Origin: Dermacoccus abyssi | GTDB taxonomy: Bacteria > Actinomycetota > Actinomycetes > Actinomycetales > Dermatophilaceae | DNA: 64,000 nucleotides | Direction: 5' to 3' | Assembly: GCF_003515945.1 (NCBI RefSeq) | Contig: NZ_QWLM01000005.1 | Location: 1 to 64,000, forward strand | In this document: positions 35,525-44,107 of the stretch, in pieces | How the letters are laid out: each line of letters begins with the position of its first letter | Numbering within the stretch: position 1 is the first letter of the stretch | Position numbers and translations under genes: made by a program | Notes under the pieces: model-generated | Told to the model about the DNA's origin: nothing | What the model saw: only the letters and a program-made list of their open reading frames with translations | The model's database searches: none

Positions 35525-36688
35525 ATGACCGCGATGCAGAAGAAGGACGTCAACCCGGTCGCACACCTCACGCGCAGCGACATCGAGCGCCTCGGCGAGG
35601 AGCTGGATGCCGTGCGCGCCCGCATCGTCGAGAGCCGGGGCGCGAAGGACGCCGCGTACATCCGCGGCGTGATCAAGGGCCAGCGCTACCTCGAGATGGG
35701 CTCGCGCGCCCTGCTGCTGTTCTCCAAGAAGAAGCCGGCGTTCGTCGTCGGCACGGTCGGCCTGGCCGCCTCGAAGATCCTCGAGAACATGGAGATCGGC
35801 CACAACGTCATGCACGGCCAGTGGGACTGGATGCGCGACCCGAAGATCCACTCCTCGACGTGGGAGTGGGACAACGCGTCGCCGTCGGACCTGTGGAAGC
35901 ACTCGCACAACGAACTGCACCACACGTACACGAACGTCATCGGCCGCGACAACGACCTCGGCTACGGCATCATGCGCGTCGACGAGGACCAGAAGTGGGT
36001 GCCGTTCTACCTCGGCCAGCCGGCGTGGAACTTCATCAACGCGTGCTTCTTCGAGTACGGCATCGCCGCGTACGACCTCGAGCTCGGCAAGTACCTCAAG
36101 GGCCGCAAGGACAAGGCCGTTTTCCAGCGTGACAGCCGCAAGGTGCTGCACAAGATCCGTGAGCAGTTCACGAAGGACTACGTCGCCCACCCGCTCCTCG
36201 CGGCGCTCACCGGTTCGGGCAAGCAGACGATCAAGGCCAACTTCATCGCCAACCTCACGCGCAACCTGTGGACGCACTCCGTCATCATGTGCGGTCACTT
36301 CCCGAGCGGCGTCGAGACCTTCACGAAGAAGTCGATCGTCGGCGAGAGCCGCGGCGACTGGTACCTGCGTCAGATGCTCGGCTCGGCGAACATCTCGGGC
36401 TCGAAGGCGATGCACGTGGCCACGGGCAACCTGAGCTACCAGATCGAGCACCATCTGTTCCCGGATCTGCCGAGCAACCGTTACGAGGAGATCAGCAAGG
36501 ACGTGCAGGACATCTGCGAGCGCTACGGCCTGTCGTACGTCAGGGGCTCGCTGCCGCGCCAGGTCGCCTCGGCGTGGTGGACGATCATCCGTCTGTCGCT
36601 GCCCAACGACTTCGCCGCGAAGCTCGAGCGCAAGCCGCAGAACGTCACCGACCTCGTGCAGCGCCAGGTGCAGCCGAAGGCGGCCTGA
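35525..36688 (+). CDS. Membrane fatty acid (acyl-CoA) desaturase, DesA3-like
   Basis: This 387-residue di-iron membrane desaturase has all three histidine boxes: GHNVMHGQ (H-x3-H), HSHNELHHTYTN (H-x2-HH) and NLSYQIEHHLFP (Q-x2-HH). It introduces a double bond into acyl chains using electrons from the reductase encoded upstream, adjusting membrane fluidity or making oleate-type chains. ATG 35525 is preceded by GAAAGGACGC. A long in-frame opening from 34865 is a shadow of the reductase gene. A terminator follows. Confidence 0.93.
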   Translation: MTAMQKKDVNPVAHLTRSDIERLGEELDAVRARIVESRGAKDAAYIRGVIKGQRYLEMGSRALLLFSKKKPAFVVGTVGLAASKILENMEIGHNVMHGQWDWMRDPKIHSSTWEWDNASPSDLWKHSHNELHHTYTNVIGRDNDLGYGIMRVDEDQKWVPFYLGQPAWNFINACFFEYGIAAYDLELGKYLKGRKDKAVFQRDSRKVLHKIREQFTKDYVAHPLLAALTGSGKQTIKANFIANLTRNLWTHSVIMCGHFPSGVETFTKKSIVGESRGDWYLRQMLGSANISGSKAMHVATGNLSYQIEHHLFPDLPSNRYEEISKDVQDICERYGLSYVRGSLPRQVASAWWTIIRLSLPNDFAAKLERKPQNVTDLVQRQVQPKAA

Positions 36689-36727
36689 CGCCTGTCGACT
36701 CCCGTCAGCGGTGACGCCGACGAAAGA

Positions 36728-36763
36728 ACCCGGCCTTCCCTCCTTGGGGGAGGCCGGGTCCGT
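36728..36763 (+). terminator. Terminator after the desaturase gene
   Basis: ACCCGGCCTTCCCTCC (36728-36743) pairs with the G-rich arm ending AGGCCGGGT (36751-36759), closing on a tiny loop, with CCGTTCGTT after it. It lies 40 bases past the desaturase gene and about 55 bases from the end of the convergent azlD-type gene. Confidence 0.8.
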
Positions 36764-36815
36764 TCGTTGTGTCGTTCCGTCGCCGGCCCGGTTCGTGACC
36801 GGGCCGGTCGACGGG

Positions 36816-37121
36816 TCAGATCAAGCGGATGAGCGCGGCCGTCGCGGCGGCCACGAGGACGACGACGATGAACGGCGCGCGCAACAGGAGCGCGACGACC
36901 GCGGCGAGCGCGGCGGCGGCGCGAGCGTCGAGCACCAGCTTGCCGTGGTCACCGACGAACGCCTGAACGCACACGAGTCCCGTCAGCAACGCGACGGGGA
37001 ACAGGGCGACGACGTTCGACGTCTTCTTGCCTTCGAGGTACTTCGGCGGCAGGAGGTAGCCGATGAACTTGAGGACGAACGACAGGCCGCTCGCGAGCAG
37101 AACGGTGGTCCAGGTGCTCAT
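36816..37121 (-). CDS. azlD: AzlD-family branched-chain amino acid exporter subunit
   Basis: This 101-residue protein has four membrane helices. The conserved start TWTTVLLASGLSFVLKFIGY and FPVALLTGLVCVQAF fit the small AzlD subunit, which pairs with AzlC to export branched-chain amino acids. The gene follows azlC with a four-base overlap, the standard arrangement. Confidence 0.88.
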   Translation of the reverse strand: MSTWTTVLLASGLSFVLKFIGYLLPPKYLEGKKTSNVVALFPVALLTGLVCVQAFVGDHGKLVLDARAAAALAAVVALLLRAPFIVVVLVAAATAALIRLI

Positions 37122-37978
37122 GCGCCCGCCCCTTCCTCGGTGGCGTCGTCACTCGGCAGCGTCGGCACCTCGTCCGTGCGTGTCGACCACCACAGGCCGA
37201 CCGCGATGGCCGCGACGACGGTGGCGAGCACCGGCAGGCCGGCCCGGGTGACGGGGGAGAGGCCGAGGGCGATGACGCCCGCGAGCCCGGCCGTCAGCTT
37301 GCCCTGGAGCGTGCCGAGGCGCGGCCACAGCAGGGCGAGGAACGCACCCACCGCTGCGGCGTCGAGGCCGTACTTCTTCGGATCGCCCATGGCGTTGCCC
37401 GCGATGGTGCCGACGAACGTCATGGAGTTCCAGAGCAGGTACACGCCGAAGCCGGTCCACCAGAAACCGATGCCCGACAGCTTCGCCGTCGGGCGACCGA
37501 CGGCCATGGCGGCGGATTCGTCGATCGTCAACTGCGCAGCGACGACACGCCTGAGACCGCGGGGGCGCAGGATCGCGTTCAGCTGCAGGCCGTAAATGGA
37601 GTTGCGCACACCGAGGAGCGTCGAGGTCGCGACGGCGGATGCGCCCGTGCCGCCGGCACCGAGAACTCCGACGACGGCGAACTGCGAACCGCCCGAGAAG
37701 AGCAGGAGCGACAGCGCCATCGCCTGCCACGTGTTGAGGCCCGCCGCGATGGCGAGAGCCCCGAAGCTGATGCCGTAGACGCCGGTGGCGACGGCCAGTG
37801 AGATCGAGTCCTTCTTGACCGCGCCCTCGTCCTCGTGGAGCGCGTCCACGGGGCCGTCGTGTCGGCCGTCCACGTCGTGTTGCCCACCGCCGTGTTGTCC
37901 ATTGCCGTGTTGTCCGTGACCGTGTTCCCCGTGACCCACGGCCGGCTCGACCTCGTCGCGCCGCTCGTCGGGCGTCAT
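37118..37978 (-). CDS. azlC: AzlC-family branched-chain amino acid exporter subunit with His-rich N-terminus
   Basis: The body of this 286-residue protein is a normal AzlC permease, with ISFGALAIAAGLN, LLLFSGGSQFAVVGVLGAGG and LTIDESAAMAVGRP. The first 50 residues are odd: eight His in short Gly/Gln units (GHGEHGHGQHGNGQHGGGQH) that could bind metal. The DNA there (about 37865-37940) is a degenerate short tandem repeat, so length variation between strains is likely. An alternative start after this stretch would remove it. The start overlaps the end of folA. Confidence 0.87.
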   Translation of the reverse strand: MTPDERRDEVEPAVGHGEHGHGQHGNGQHGGGQHDVDGRHDGPVDALHEDEGAVKKDSISLAVATGVYGISFGALAIAAGLNTWQAMALSLLLFSGGSQFAVVGVLGAGGTGASAVATSTLLGVRNSIYGLQLNAILRPRGLRRVVAAQLTIDESAAMAVGRPTAKLSGIGFWWTGFGVYLLWNSMTFVGTIAGNAMGDPKKYGLDAAAVGAFLALLWPRLGTLQGKLTAGLAGVIALGLSPVTRAGLPVLATVVAAIAVGLWWSTRTDEVPTLPSDDATEEGAGA

Positions 37979-38457
37979 GCTTCGCGCCGTTCGTACGTGA
38001 CGACGGTGAAGCCATCGCGCGGGTCGCGGTCGCTCTCGCGCCAGTGCTTCGGGTCGATGGTGGGGAAGTGGGCATCGCCCTCGGGCTCGAGGGGGATCTC
38101 GCTGATGAGCAGGTGTGTGACCTCGTCCATCGCGGCCTCGTAGATCTGTGCGCCACCGACGACGAAGGCGTCCTCGCCGGCGACCTCCTCGAGCGCCTCG
38201 TCGAGCGAGTGCACGACGACGACGTCGTCGCCCTTGGTGAGGTTCGGTGCGTACTCCGGGTTGCGCGTGACGACGATCGAGCGGCGGCCGGGCAACGCAC
38301 CCATGCCCTCGAACGTGGTGCGCCCCATGATCATCGGGTGCCCCATCGTCGTGCGCTTGAAGTGTTTGAAGTCCTCCGGAATGTTCCAGACCATGTCTCC
38401 GTCGGCGCCGATGACGCCGTTGCGCGCGACGGCGGCGATGGATGTCAGGTGGCTCAT
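37975..38457 (-). CDS. folA: Dihydrofolate reductase
   Basis: This 160-residue enzyme regenerates tetrahydrofolate consumed by thymidylate synthase. Landmarks are IAAVARNGVIGADGDMVWNI at the N-terminus, MIMGRTTFEGMG with the NADPH-binding Arg/Thr, and FVVGGAQIYEAA. The substrate Asp position reads Glu in NIPEDFKHF. It lies 55 bases after thyA on the same strand, the usual functional pair, and its stop overlaps the azlC start. Confidence 0.95.
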   Translation of the reverse strand: MSHLTSIAAVARNGVIGADGDMVWNIPEDFKHFKRTTMGHPMIMGRTTFEGMGALPGRRSIVVTRNPEYAPNLTKGDDVVVVHSLDEALEEVAGEDAFVVGGAQIYEAAMDEVTHLLISEIPLEPEGDAHFPTIDPKHWRESDRDPRDGFTVVTYERREA

Positions 38458-38512
38458 GCCGGTTCCTTCGAACGCGCCGGGTCGGGAGCCGGCGAGGGGT
38501 GTTTCGGTGCGG

Positions 38513-39307
38513 TCAGACCGCGATCGGTGCCTTGATCGTGGGGTCGGCCTCGTAGCCCTCGAGGCGGATGTCGTCGAGGTCGAAGCCGTCGATGTCGCGA
38601 ATCTCGGGGTTGAGCACGAGGCGCGGTAGCGGCTTCGGCGTGCGCGTCAGTTGCAGCTGCGCCTGCTCGAGGTGGTTGGAGTACAGGTGCGCGTCGCCGA
38701 GGGTGTGGACGAAGTCGCCGACCTCGAGGTCGGTCACCTGCGCCACCATGTGCGTGAGCAGCGCGTAGCTCGCGATGTTGAACGGCACCCCGAGGAACAC
38801 GTCGGCGCTGCGCTGGTAGAGGCCGCACGAGAGCTTCCCGTCGGCGACGTAGAACTGGAACATCGTGTGGCACGGCGGCAGGGCCATGTCGTCGACGTCG
38901 GCGACGTTCCACGCGGAGACGATGTGGCGACGGCTGTTCGGGTTCGTCCTGATCGCCTCGACGACCTGCGCCAACTGGTCGACCTGCCGGCCGTCCGGGG
39001 TGGGCCAGCTGCGCCACTGGTGGCCGTAGATCGGGCCGAGGTCGCCGAACTCGTCGGCCCACTCGTCCCAGATCGAGATGCCGCGTTCGTGCAGCCAGCC
39101 GACATTGGTGTCACCGCGCAGGAACCACAGGAGTTCACCGAAGACCGAACGCAGGTGAAGCTTCTTCGTCGTGGTGACGGGAAAGCCCTGGGACAGATCG
39201 AAGCGCATCTGGTGGCCGAACACGCTGCGGGTGCCGGTACCGGTGCGATCGCCCTTGACGGCGCCTTCGTCGAGGATGCGCGTGAGGAGGTCGAGATACT
39301 GCTGCAC
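38513..39307 (-). CDS. thyA: Thymidylate synthase (ThyA type)
   Basis: This 264-residue enzyme, the same length as the E. coli protein, methylates dUMP to dTMP with methylene-tetrahydrofolate. The catalytic Cys is in [12 protein letters not shown], with RRHIVSAWN before it and the dUMP-binding [17 protein letters not shown] after it. GTG 39307 gives the canonical start [14 protein letters not shown]; a longer opening to 39334 adds nine unlikely residues. It diverges from dapA across 110 bases. Confidence 0.96.
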   Translation of the reverse strand: MQQYLDLLTRILDEGAVKGDRTGTGTRSVFGHQMRFDLSQGFPVTTTKKLHLRSVFGELLWFLRGDTNVGWLHERGISIWDEWADEFGDLGPIYGHQWRSWPTPDGRQVDQLAQVVEAIRTNPNSRRHIVSAWNVADVDDMALPPCHTMFQFYVADGKLSCGLYQRSADVFLGVPFNIASYALLTHMVAQVTDLEVGDFVHTLGDAHLYSNHLEQAQLQLTRTPKPLPRLVLNPEIRDIDGFDLDDIRLEGYEADPTIKAPIAV

Positions 39308-39417
39308 CCGGCAACTGTACGGCGCTGCCCCCACACAGCCGTGCCCGTGTCGAGTGCCGGACTGCCTCGCGCGAGGCTTCGGGCCACAGCCGGAGGCCGT
39401 GCATTAGCCTGGGGCGC

Positions 39418-40305
39418 ATGACGACGACACCTTTCGGACGCATGGTCACGGCCATGGTCACACCGATGAAACCTGACGGCTCCATCGACTACGAGGGTGT
39501 GGCTCGCCTCGCGAACCACCTCGTCGACAACGGACACGACGGCCTCGTCGTCAACGGCACCACCGGTGAGTCCGCGACGACCACGGACGAGGAGAACGTC
39601 GAGACCGTCCGCGCCGTCGTCGACGCCGTCGGCGACCGCTGCGCCGTCACCGCAGGCGTCGGAACGAACGACACCGCACACTCGGTGCGCGCGGCCAAGG
39701 CGCTCGCGGCCGTCGGCGCCGACGCCGTGCTCGTCGTGACTCCGTACTACAACAAGCCGACGCAGGCCGGCATCGTCGAACACTTCAAGGCCGTTGTCGG
39801 TGCCACCGATCTGCCCGCGATGGCGTACGACATTCCGAGCCGCACCGCCACGCCGCTCGCGAGCGACACGATCCGTGAACTGGCCAAGATCGACCAGATG
39901 CTCGCCGTGAAGGACGCCAAGGGCGACTTCTTCGAGGCGACCAAGCTCATGAACGAGACCGACCTGCTCTGGTACTCCGGTGACGACGTCTCCAACCTCA
40001 TCTGGCTCAGCCTCGGCGCCGTCGGTCTCGTCTCCGTCGTCGGACACGTCGCCGGTAACGAGTTCCGCGCCATGATCGACGCCGTGGACGCCGGCGACAT
40101 GACACGCGCCCGTGAGCTGCACACCCGGCTCATCCCGGCCATCGACGCCCTGATGAACACCTCGCAGGGCGCCATCATGGCCAAGGCCGCCATGGCCGAC
40201 AAGGGTGTCATCGACAGTGACTTCATCCGCCTTCCGCTGCTGCCCGCCACGGACGACATGCGTGCGCGCCTGCGCGAAGGCCTGAGCGAATCGGGACTTT
40301 CGTGA
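39418..40305 (+). CDS. dapA: 4-hydroxy-tetrahydrodipicolinate synthase
   Basis: This 295-residue TIM-barrel class I aldolase condenses pyruvate with aspartate semialdehyde for lysine and diaminopimelate synthesis. NGTTGESAT forms the pyruvate pocket, YDIPSRT holds the catalytic Tyr, and AVKDAKGD contains the Schiff-base Lys. The ATG has only a weak GGGGC upstream. Its stop overlaps the rnj ATG/GTG region by four bases, the common dapA-rnj coupling of actinobacteria. Confidence 0.96.
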   Translation: MTTTPFGRMVTAMVTPMKPDGSIDYEGVARLANHLVDNGHDGLVVNGTTGESATTTDEENVETVRAVVDAVGDRCAVTAGVGTNDTAHSVRAAKALAAVGADAVLVVTPYYNKPTQAGIVEHFKAVVGATDLPAMAYDIPSRTATPLASDTIRELAKIDQMLAVKDAKGDFFEATKLMNETDLLWYSGDDVSNLIWLSLGAVGLVSVVGHVAGNEFRAMIDAVDAGDMTRARELHTRLIPAIDALMNTSQGAIMAKAAMADKGVIDSDFIRLPLLPATDDMRARLREGLSESGLS

Positions 40306-41984
40306 ACGACACCGCACTCGAACTGAGCGCACCGCCCGCCCTGGCCAAGAACGGCGTCCGCGTCGTCGCCCTCGGAGGCCTCGGCGAGGTAGGGCGCAAC
40401 ATGACCGTCGTCGAGTACGAGGGTCGACTGCTCATCATCGACTGCGGCGTGCTCTTCCCCGAGGACCATCCCGGCGTCGACCTCATCCTCCCGGACTTCG
40501 AGTACATCAAGGATCGCCTCGACGACATCGAGGCCATCGTGCTCACGCACGGCCACGAGGACCACATCGGCGCCGTGCCGTACCTGCTGCGCATGAAGAG
40601 CGACATCCCGCTCATCGGCTCGACGCTGACCCTCGCGCTCATCGAGGCGAAGCTCAAGGAGCACCGCATCCGCCCGTACACGATGGCGGTCAAGGAAGGT
40701 CAGCGCGAGCAGATCGGCCCGTTCGACTGCGAGTTCGTCGCCGTCAACCACTCCATCCCCGACGCCCTGGCCGTCTTCGTGCGCACCGGCGGCGGAACGA
40801 TCCTCGGCACCGGCGACTTCAAGATGGACCAGCTGCCGCTCGACGGGCGCATCACCGACCTGCGCGCCTTCGCCCGCCTCGGTGAGGAGGGCGTCGACCT
40901 GTTCCTCACGGACTCGACGAACGCCGAGGTGCCCGGCTTCACCACGCCGGAGAAGGACATCACACCCGCCATCGAGCGCGTCTTCGAGCGCGCCGAGCGC
41001 CGCATCATCGTGGCCTGCTTCTCCTCACACGTGCACCGCGTCCAGCAGGTGCTCGACGCCGCCGAACTGTACGGCCGCAAGGTCGCCATGGTCGGCCGCT
41101 CCATGGTGCGCAACATGACGATCGCCGCCGACCTCGGCTACCTCAAGGTGCCCGACAACGTGCTCGTCGACGTCAAGAAGCTCGACCAGCTCGAGGACGA
41201 CAAGGTCGTTCTCATCTGCACCGGCTCCCAGGGTGAGCCCATGGCCGCCCTCGCCCGCATGGCCAACCGCGACCACCGCATCGACGTCGGCCCCGGCGAC
41301 ACCATCCTCATGGCCAGCTCGCTCATCCCCGGCAACGAGAACGCCGTCTACGGCCTCATCAACGGCCTCATGCGCCTCGGCGCCAACGTCGTGCACAAGG
41401 GCAACGCCATGGTGCACGTCTCCGGTCACGCCTCCGCCGGCGAGTTGCTCTACTGCTACAACATCGTCAAGCCGAAGAACGTCATGCCGATCCACGGCGA
41501 ATGGCGCCACCTCGTGGCCAACGGCAAGCTCGCCGCAGCCACCGGAGTGCCCGCCGAGCAGGTGCTCCTCGCCGAGAACGGCGTCGTCGTCGACCTCGTC
41601 GACGGCAAGGCCGCCATCACCGGCGCCGTGCCCGTCGGTTACGTCTACGTCGACGGCTCCCTCGTCGGCACCACCGACGAAGACATGCTCAAGGACCGCC
41701 GCGTCCTGCGCGACGAAGGCTTCATCACCATCACCGTCGTGCGCAACGCCTCCACCGGAGAGATCGTCGCCGGCCCCGACATCCGCACCCGCGGATTCGC
41801 CGAAGGCGACGAGGTCTTCGAACGCATCCGCCCCAAGATCGAGCAGGCCCTCGCCGACGCCCGCGGCAAGGGCATCACCGACACCCACCAGCTCCAGCAG
41901 GTCATCCGCCGCACCGTCGGCGGGTTCGTCGGAGGCAAGCTGCGCCGTCGGCCGATGATCATTCCGATTGTTCTGAACGCGTAG
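40302..41984 (+). CDS. rnj: Ribonuclease J
   Basis: This 560-residue metallo-beta-lactamase/beta-CASP nuclease has 5'-3' exonuclease and endonuclease activity. The zinc motif LTHGHEDHIGA lies near residue 80, GTGDFKMD near 170 and SGHASAGELLY near 375. The C-terminal domain ends with RRPMIIPIVLNA. The final codons form one arm of a long inverted repeat (41964-42022), so the terminator stem begins inside the gene. The start overlaps the dapA stop (GTGA). Confidence 0.95.
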   Translation: MNDTALELSAPPALAKNGVRVVALGGLGEVGRNMTVVEYEGRLLIIDCGVLFPEDHPGVDLILPDFEYIKDRLDDIEAIVLTHGHEDHIGAVPYLLRMKSDIPLIGSTLTLALIEAKLKEHRIRPYTMAVKEGQREQIGPFDCEFVAVNHSIPDALAVFVRTGGGTILGTGDFKMDQLPLDGRITDLRAFARLGEEGVDLFLTDSTNAEVPGFTTPEKDITPAIERVFERAERRIIVACFSSHVHRVQQVLDAAELYGRKVAMVGRSMVRNMTIAADLGYLKVPDNVLVDVKKLDQLEDDKVVLICTGSQGEPMAALARMANRDHRIDVGPGDTILMASSLIPGNENAVYGLINGLMRLGANVVHKGNAMVHVSGHASAGELLYCYNIVKPKNVMPIHGEWRHLVANGKLAAATGVPAEQVLLAENGVVVDLVDGKAAITGAVPVGYVYVDGSLVGTTDEDMLKDRRVLRDEGFITITVVRNASTGEIVAGPDIRTRGFAEGDEVFERIRPKIEQALADARGKGITDTHQLQQVIRRTVGGFVGGKLRRRPMIIPIVLNA

Positions 41985-42022
41985 CCGGCGCTTCGCGCCG
42001 GCGGAGCGTTCAGAACAATCGG
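41964..42022. terminator. Long inverted repeat overlapping the end of rnj
   Basis: CCGATTGTTCTGAACGC (41964-41980) pairs perfectly with 42006-42022. Inside lies a 3-by-3 bulge (GTA/GGA), then GCCGGCGC/GCGCCGGC with loop TTC. The left arm encodes the last rnj residues, and the stop codon is in the bulge. It probably terminates rnj and protects the 3' end. No U-run follows. Confidence 0.75.
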
Positions 42023-42024
42023 TC

Positions 42025-42093
42025 GCGGTGTGGTTTCACGCGCAGGGATGGACCTCGCAAGCTCGGCCTCCCCGGCGCGTGAAACCACACCGC
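42025..42093. repeat. Second inverted repeat downstream of rnj
   Basis: GCGGTGTGGTTTCACGCGC (42025-42043) and its exact complement (42075-42093) flank a 31-base segment. It starts three bases after the rnj inverted repeat. The remaining gene-free DNA up to 42348 shows no coding frame I trust; small plus-strand openings there have no ribosome site or family. It may be a second terminator, an RNase III target or a small miniature element; no target duplication is evident. Confidence 0.65.
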
Positions 42094-42348
42094 TGCATTG
42101 TTTGGCGCGTCTTCCGGCCAGGCCCTGGCGGGCCTGTCTCGGTGCAACACACGGCCGTCCGCTTCTCGGAGTGGGCGGCTTTCGTATGGCTGTCACCGGC
42201 CCGTGGTCGGCGCAATTTCCGCCCGCCAAGCCATGGCGGCGTCTGGGTAGTCACTTGACGGTCGGACGCGGGCCCGGGCAACCGGGCGTACTGGTGCCCT
42301 TCTCGGCACTCCTTCCGGGCATCCTCCGGGCAAGGCCATTGCGAATGA

Positions 42349-42383
42349 CTCGGGCCGCCGGTCCCCAGAACCGGCGGCCCGAG
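42349..42383 (-). terminator. Terminator of the class V aminotransferase gene
   Basis: CTCGGGCCGCCGGT (42349-42362) and ACCGGCGGCCCGAG (42370-42383) form a perfect 14-bp stem with a 7-base loop. It is positioned 7 bases past the stop of the minus-strand gene, with TCATT after the stem in that direction. Confidence 0.85.
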
Positions 42384-42390
42384 CCGTCCG

Positions 42391-43779
42391 TCACCAGGGG
42401 CGGGGCTCGCTCAGATCCCGCTCGTCACCCACCGGTGCCCAGCCGATGCCCGGCGTGTGCATGTACTCGAACGCCGGCCCGCGCTCCACGAGCGCACGCA
42501 CCGCTGCGACGAGACGGTGCGCATGCTCCACCGTCGTCGCGAGGCCGATGGAGGCGCGCACCGCCGTAGCGCCCTTGCCGAGCCGCTCGTCACACAGCAG
42601 ATGCGCACAGAAGCGGCCGTCGCGCACCGCAATGCCGTGCTCGTCCGCGAGCACCTGAGCCACGAGCGTCGGATCGTACCCGTCGACCGTGAACGTCGTG
42701 ACGCCGACACCGTCGACAGGCTCCTCGTCGGAGCCGAGCACGTGAAGAATCTGCACACCCGGCAGCGCGCTCAAACCGTCGCGGATGATGCCGTGAACGC
42801 GGTGCTCGTGGTTCTCGATCGCGTGACGGTGAGCGCGCAGCTTCGCCGCGGCCGCCGCGAGAGCGATAGCGCCGACGGCGTTCGGCGTGCCGCCCTCGTG
42901 CCGTGCCGGGCCCTCGGACCACACGACGTCGTCCGTCGTCACCCGCTTGCTCGCACCGCCGGCCGGAAGGTACGGATCGGCTGCATCAAGCCAGTCTGCG
43001 CGACCCGCGAGAACGCCGGCGCCGTACGGGGCATACATCTTGTGACCCGAGAACGCGACGTAGTCGACGCCCCACGCGGCGACGTCGATGACGCGGTGCG
43101 GAGCCAGCTGCGCCGCATCGACGACCGACCGTGCCCCGTGGGAGCGCGCGACGGCGGCCAGTTCACCGATCGGCCAGATCTCCCCGGTCACGTTGCACGC
43201 GCCCGTGATGACGACGAGCGCGGGCGCATCCGACGTCGCGCGGAAGCGGGAGAGCGCGGCGTCGACGGTGGCGATCGCAGCCTCGGGGGAGGACGGCACC
43301 GACAGTCGCGTCGTGCGCTCGGCGGGCCAGGGGAGGAGCGCCGCGTGGTGCGCGGATTCGAAGACGAAGACCTGAGCGTTGTCGGGCAGGACGTGGGCGA
43401 GCAGAGCCAGCGCATCCGTGGTGTTGCGCGTGAAGACGACGTGGCTGTCCTTGCCGAGACCGACGAAGTGCGCCACCTCCGAACGCGCCTCCTCGAACCA
43501 GCTGGTCGTCAGACGCGAGGCGTACCCCGCCCCGCGATGAACCGAGCCGTAGGTGCGCAGGATGCGCTCCGCAGCCTCGGCAACGCCCACGAGGGCCGGA
43601 GCAGTGGCACCGTGATCGAGGTTCGCGAACTCGACAACCGTGTGGTGCAAGGTCGGCACACCGACGCCGTCCGAGACGGTTGCAGGGGTGGCCCGGGCGC
43701 TCGCCCGAACAGCAGAGAGGGAAGCGGGCAACGACTTCGGCTGACGGGTCGCAGCGAGCGTCGAAAGGACAGAACTCAT
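42391..43779 (-). CDS. Class V aminotransferase (SufS/cysteine-desulfurase-like), SAM-riboswitch controlled
   Basis: This 462-residue PLP enzyme of fold type I has the Schiff-base Lys in YVAFSGHKMYAPYGAG, preceded by the cofactor-binding SVVDAAQLAPH. NLDHGATAPALV near residue 53 is the substrate-loop start of the cysteine desulfurase/selenocysteine lyase group. A Cys in GRFCAHLL lies where SufS-like enzymes carry the catalytic Cys, but this is by eye. The gene stands alone, away from suf genes. The riboswitch upstream is of the SAM-IV type, so a role in methionine/cysteine sulfur metabolism rather than Fe-S assembly is likely. The AAGGAG binding site sits in a small palindrome (43780-43792). 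Confidence 0.8.
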   Translation of the reverse strand: MSSVLSTLAATRQPKSLPASLSAVRASARATPATVSDGVGVPTLHHTVVEFANLDHGATAPALVGVAEAAERILRTYGSVHRGAGYASRLTTSWFEEARSEVAHFVGLGKDSHVVFTRNTTDALALLAHVLPDNAQVFVFESAHHAALLPWPAERTTRLSVPSSPEAAIATVDAALSRFRATSDAPALVVITGACNVTGEIWPIGELAAVARSHGARSVVDAAQLAPHRVIDVAAWGVDYVAFSGHKMYAPYGAGVLAGRADWLDAADPYLPAGGASKRVTTDDVVWSEGPARHEGGTPNAVGAIALAAAAAKLRAHRHAIENHEHRVHGIIRDGLSALPGVQILHVLGSDEEPVDGVGVTTFTVDGYDPTLVAQVLADEHGIAVRDGRFCAHLLCDERLGKGATAVRASIGLATTVEHAHRLVAAVRALVERGPAFEYMHTPGIGWAPVGDERDLSEPRPW

Positions 43780-43835
43780 AAGGAGACTCCTTCGTCAGGG
43801 GTCCGCCCGACGAGAGGCGTCGCGAACCCGCACTT

Positions 43836-43940
43836 GCTGCGTGCGGTCGCACGCAGCCAGGTCGTCACCCGGAGCACCCCACCGCGGTGGAGGGTTGCCG
43901 TCCAGCAAGCCGGGGCTGTGCGCTGGAACTCGTGACCGGG
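43836..43940 (-). promoter_or_regulatory. SAM riboswitch (SAM-IV-like) with downstream hairpin
   Basis: Read on the minus strand, 43940-43857 contains CGGTCACGAGTTCCAGCG, then AGCCCCGGCTTGCTGG, ACGGCAACCCTCC and CCGCGGTGGGGTGCTCCGGG, and ends GTGACGACC. This is the order of the SAM-I/IV aptamer core, with the actinobacterial SAM-IV details. A perfect 9-bp hairpin with a 4-base loop follows at 43857-43836 and may be the expression platform. The rest of 43780-44107 holds the leader and the divergent promoters for this gene and ftsK. Confidence 0.82.
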
Positions 43941-44107
43941 CAACACCGTGACACGCGACTCCTCGAACCGTCCACGAATGTGCCCGAGGTCGCCCGGATG
44001 GTGAGATGCGACTCGCTGTTCACGCCGCCCCTCGGGGCCGCCAGATCGTCGCGAGGTCCCCGGCGTGGGGCCGAAGAACTGCGCGCCTTCTCCCGTAATC
44101 TGGCCGG

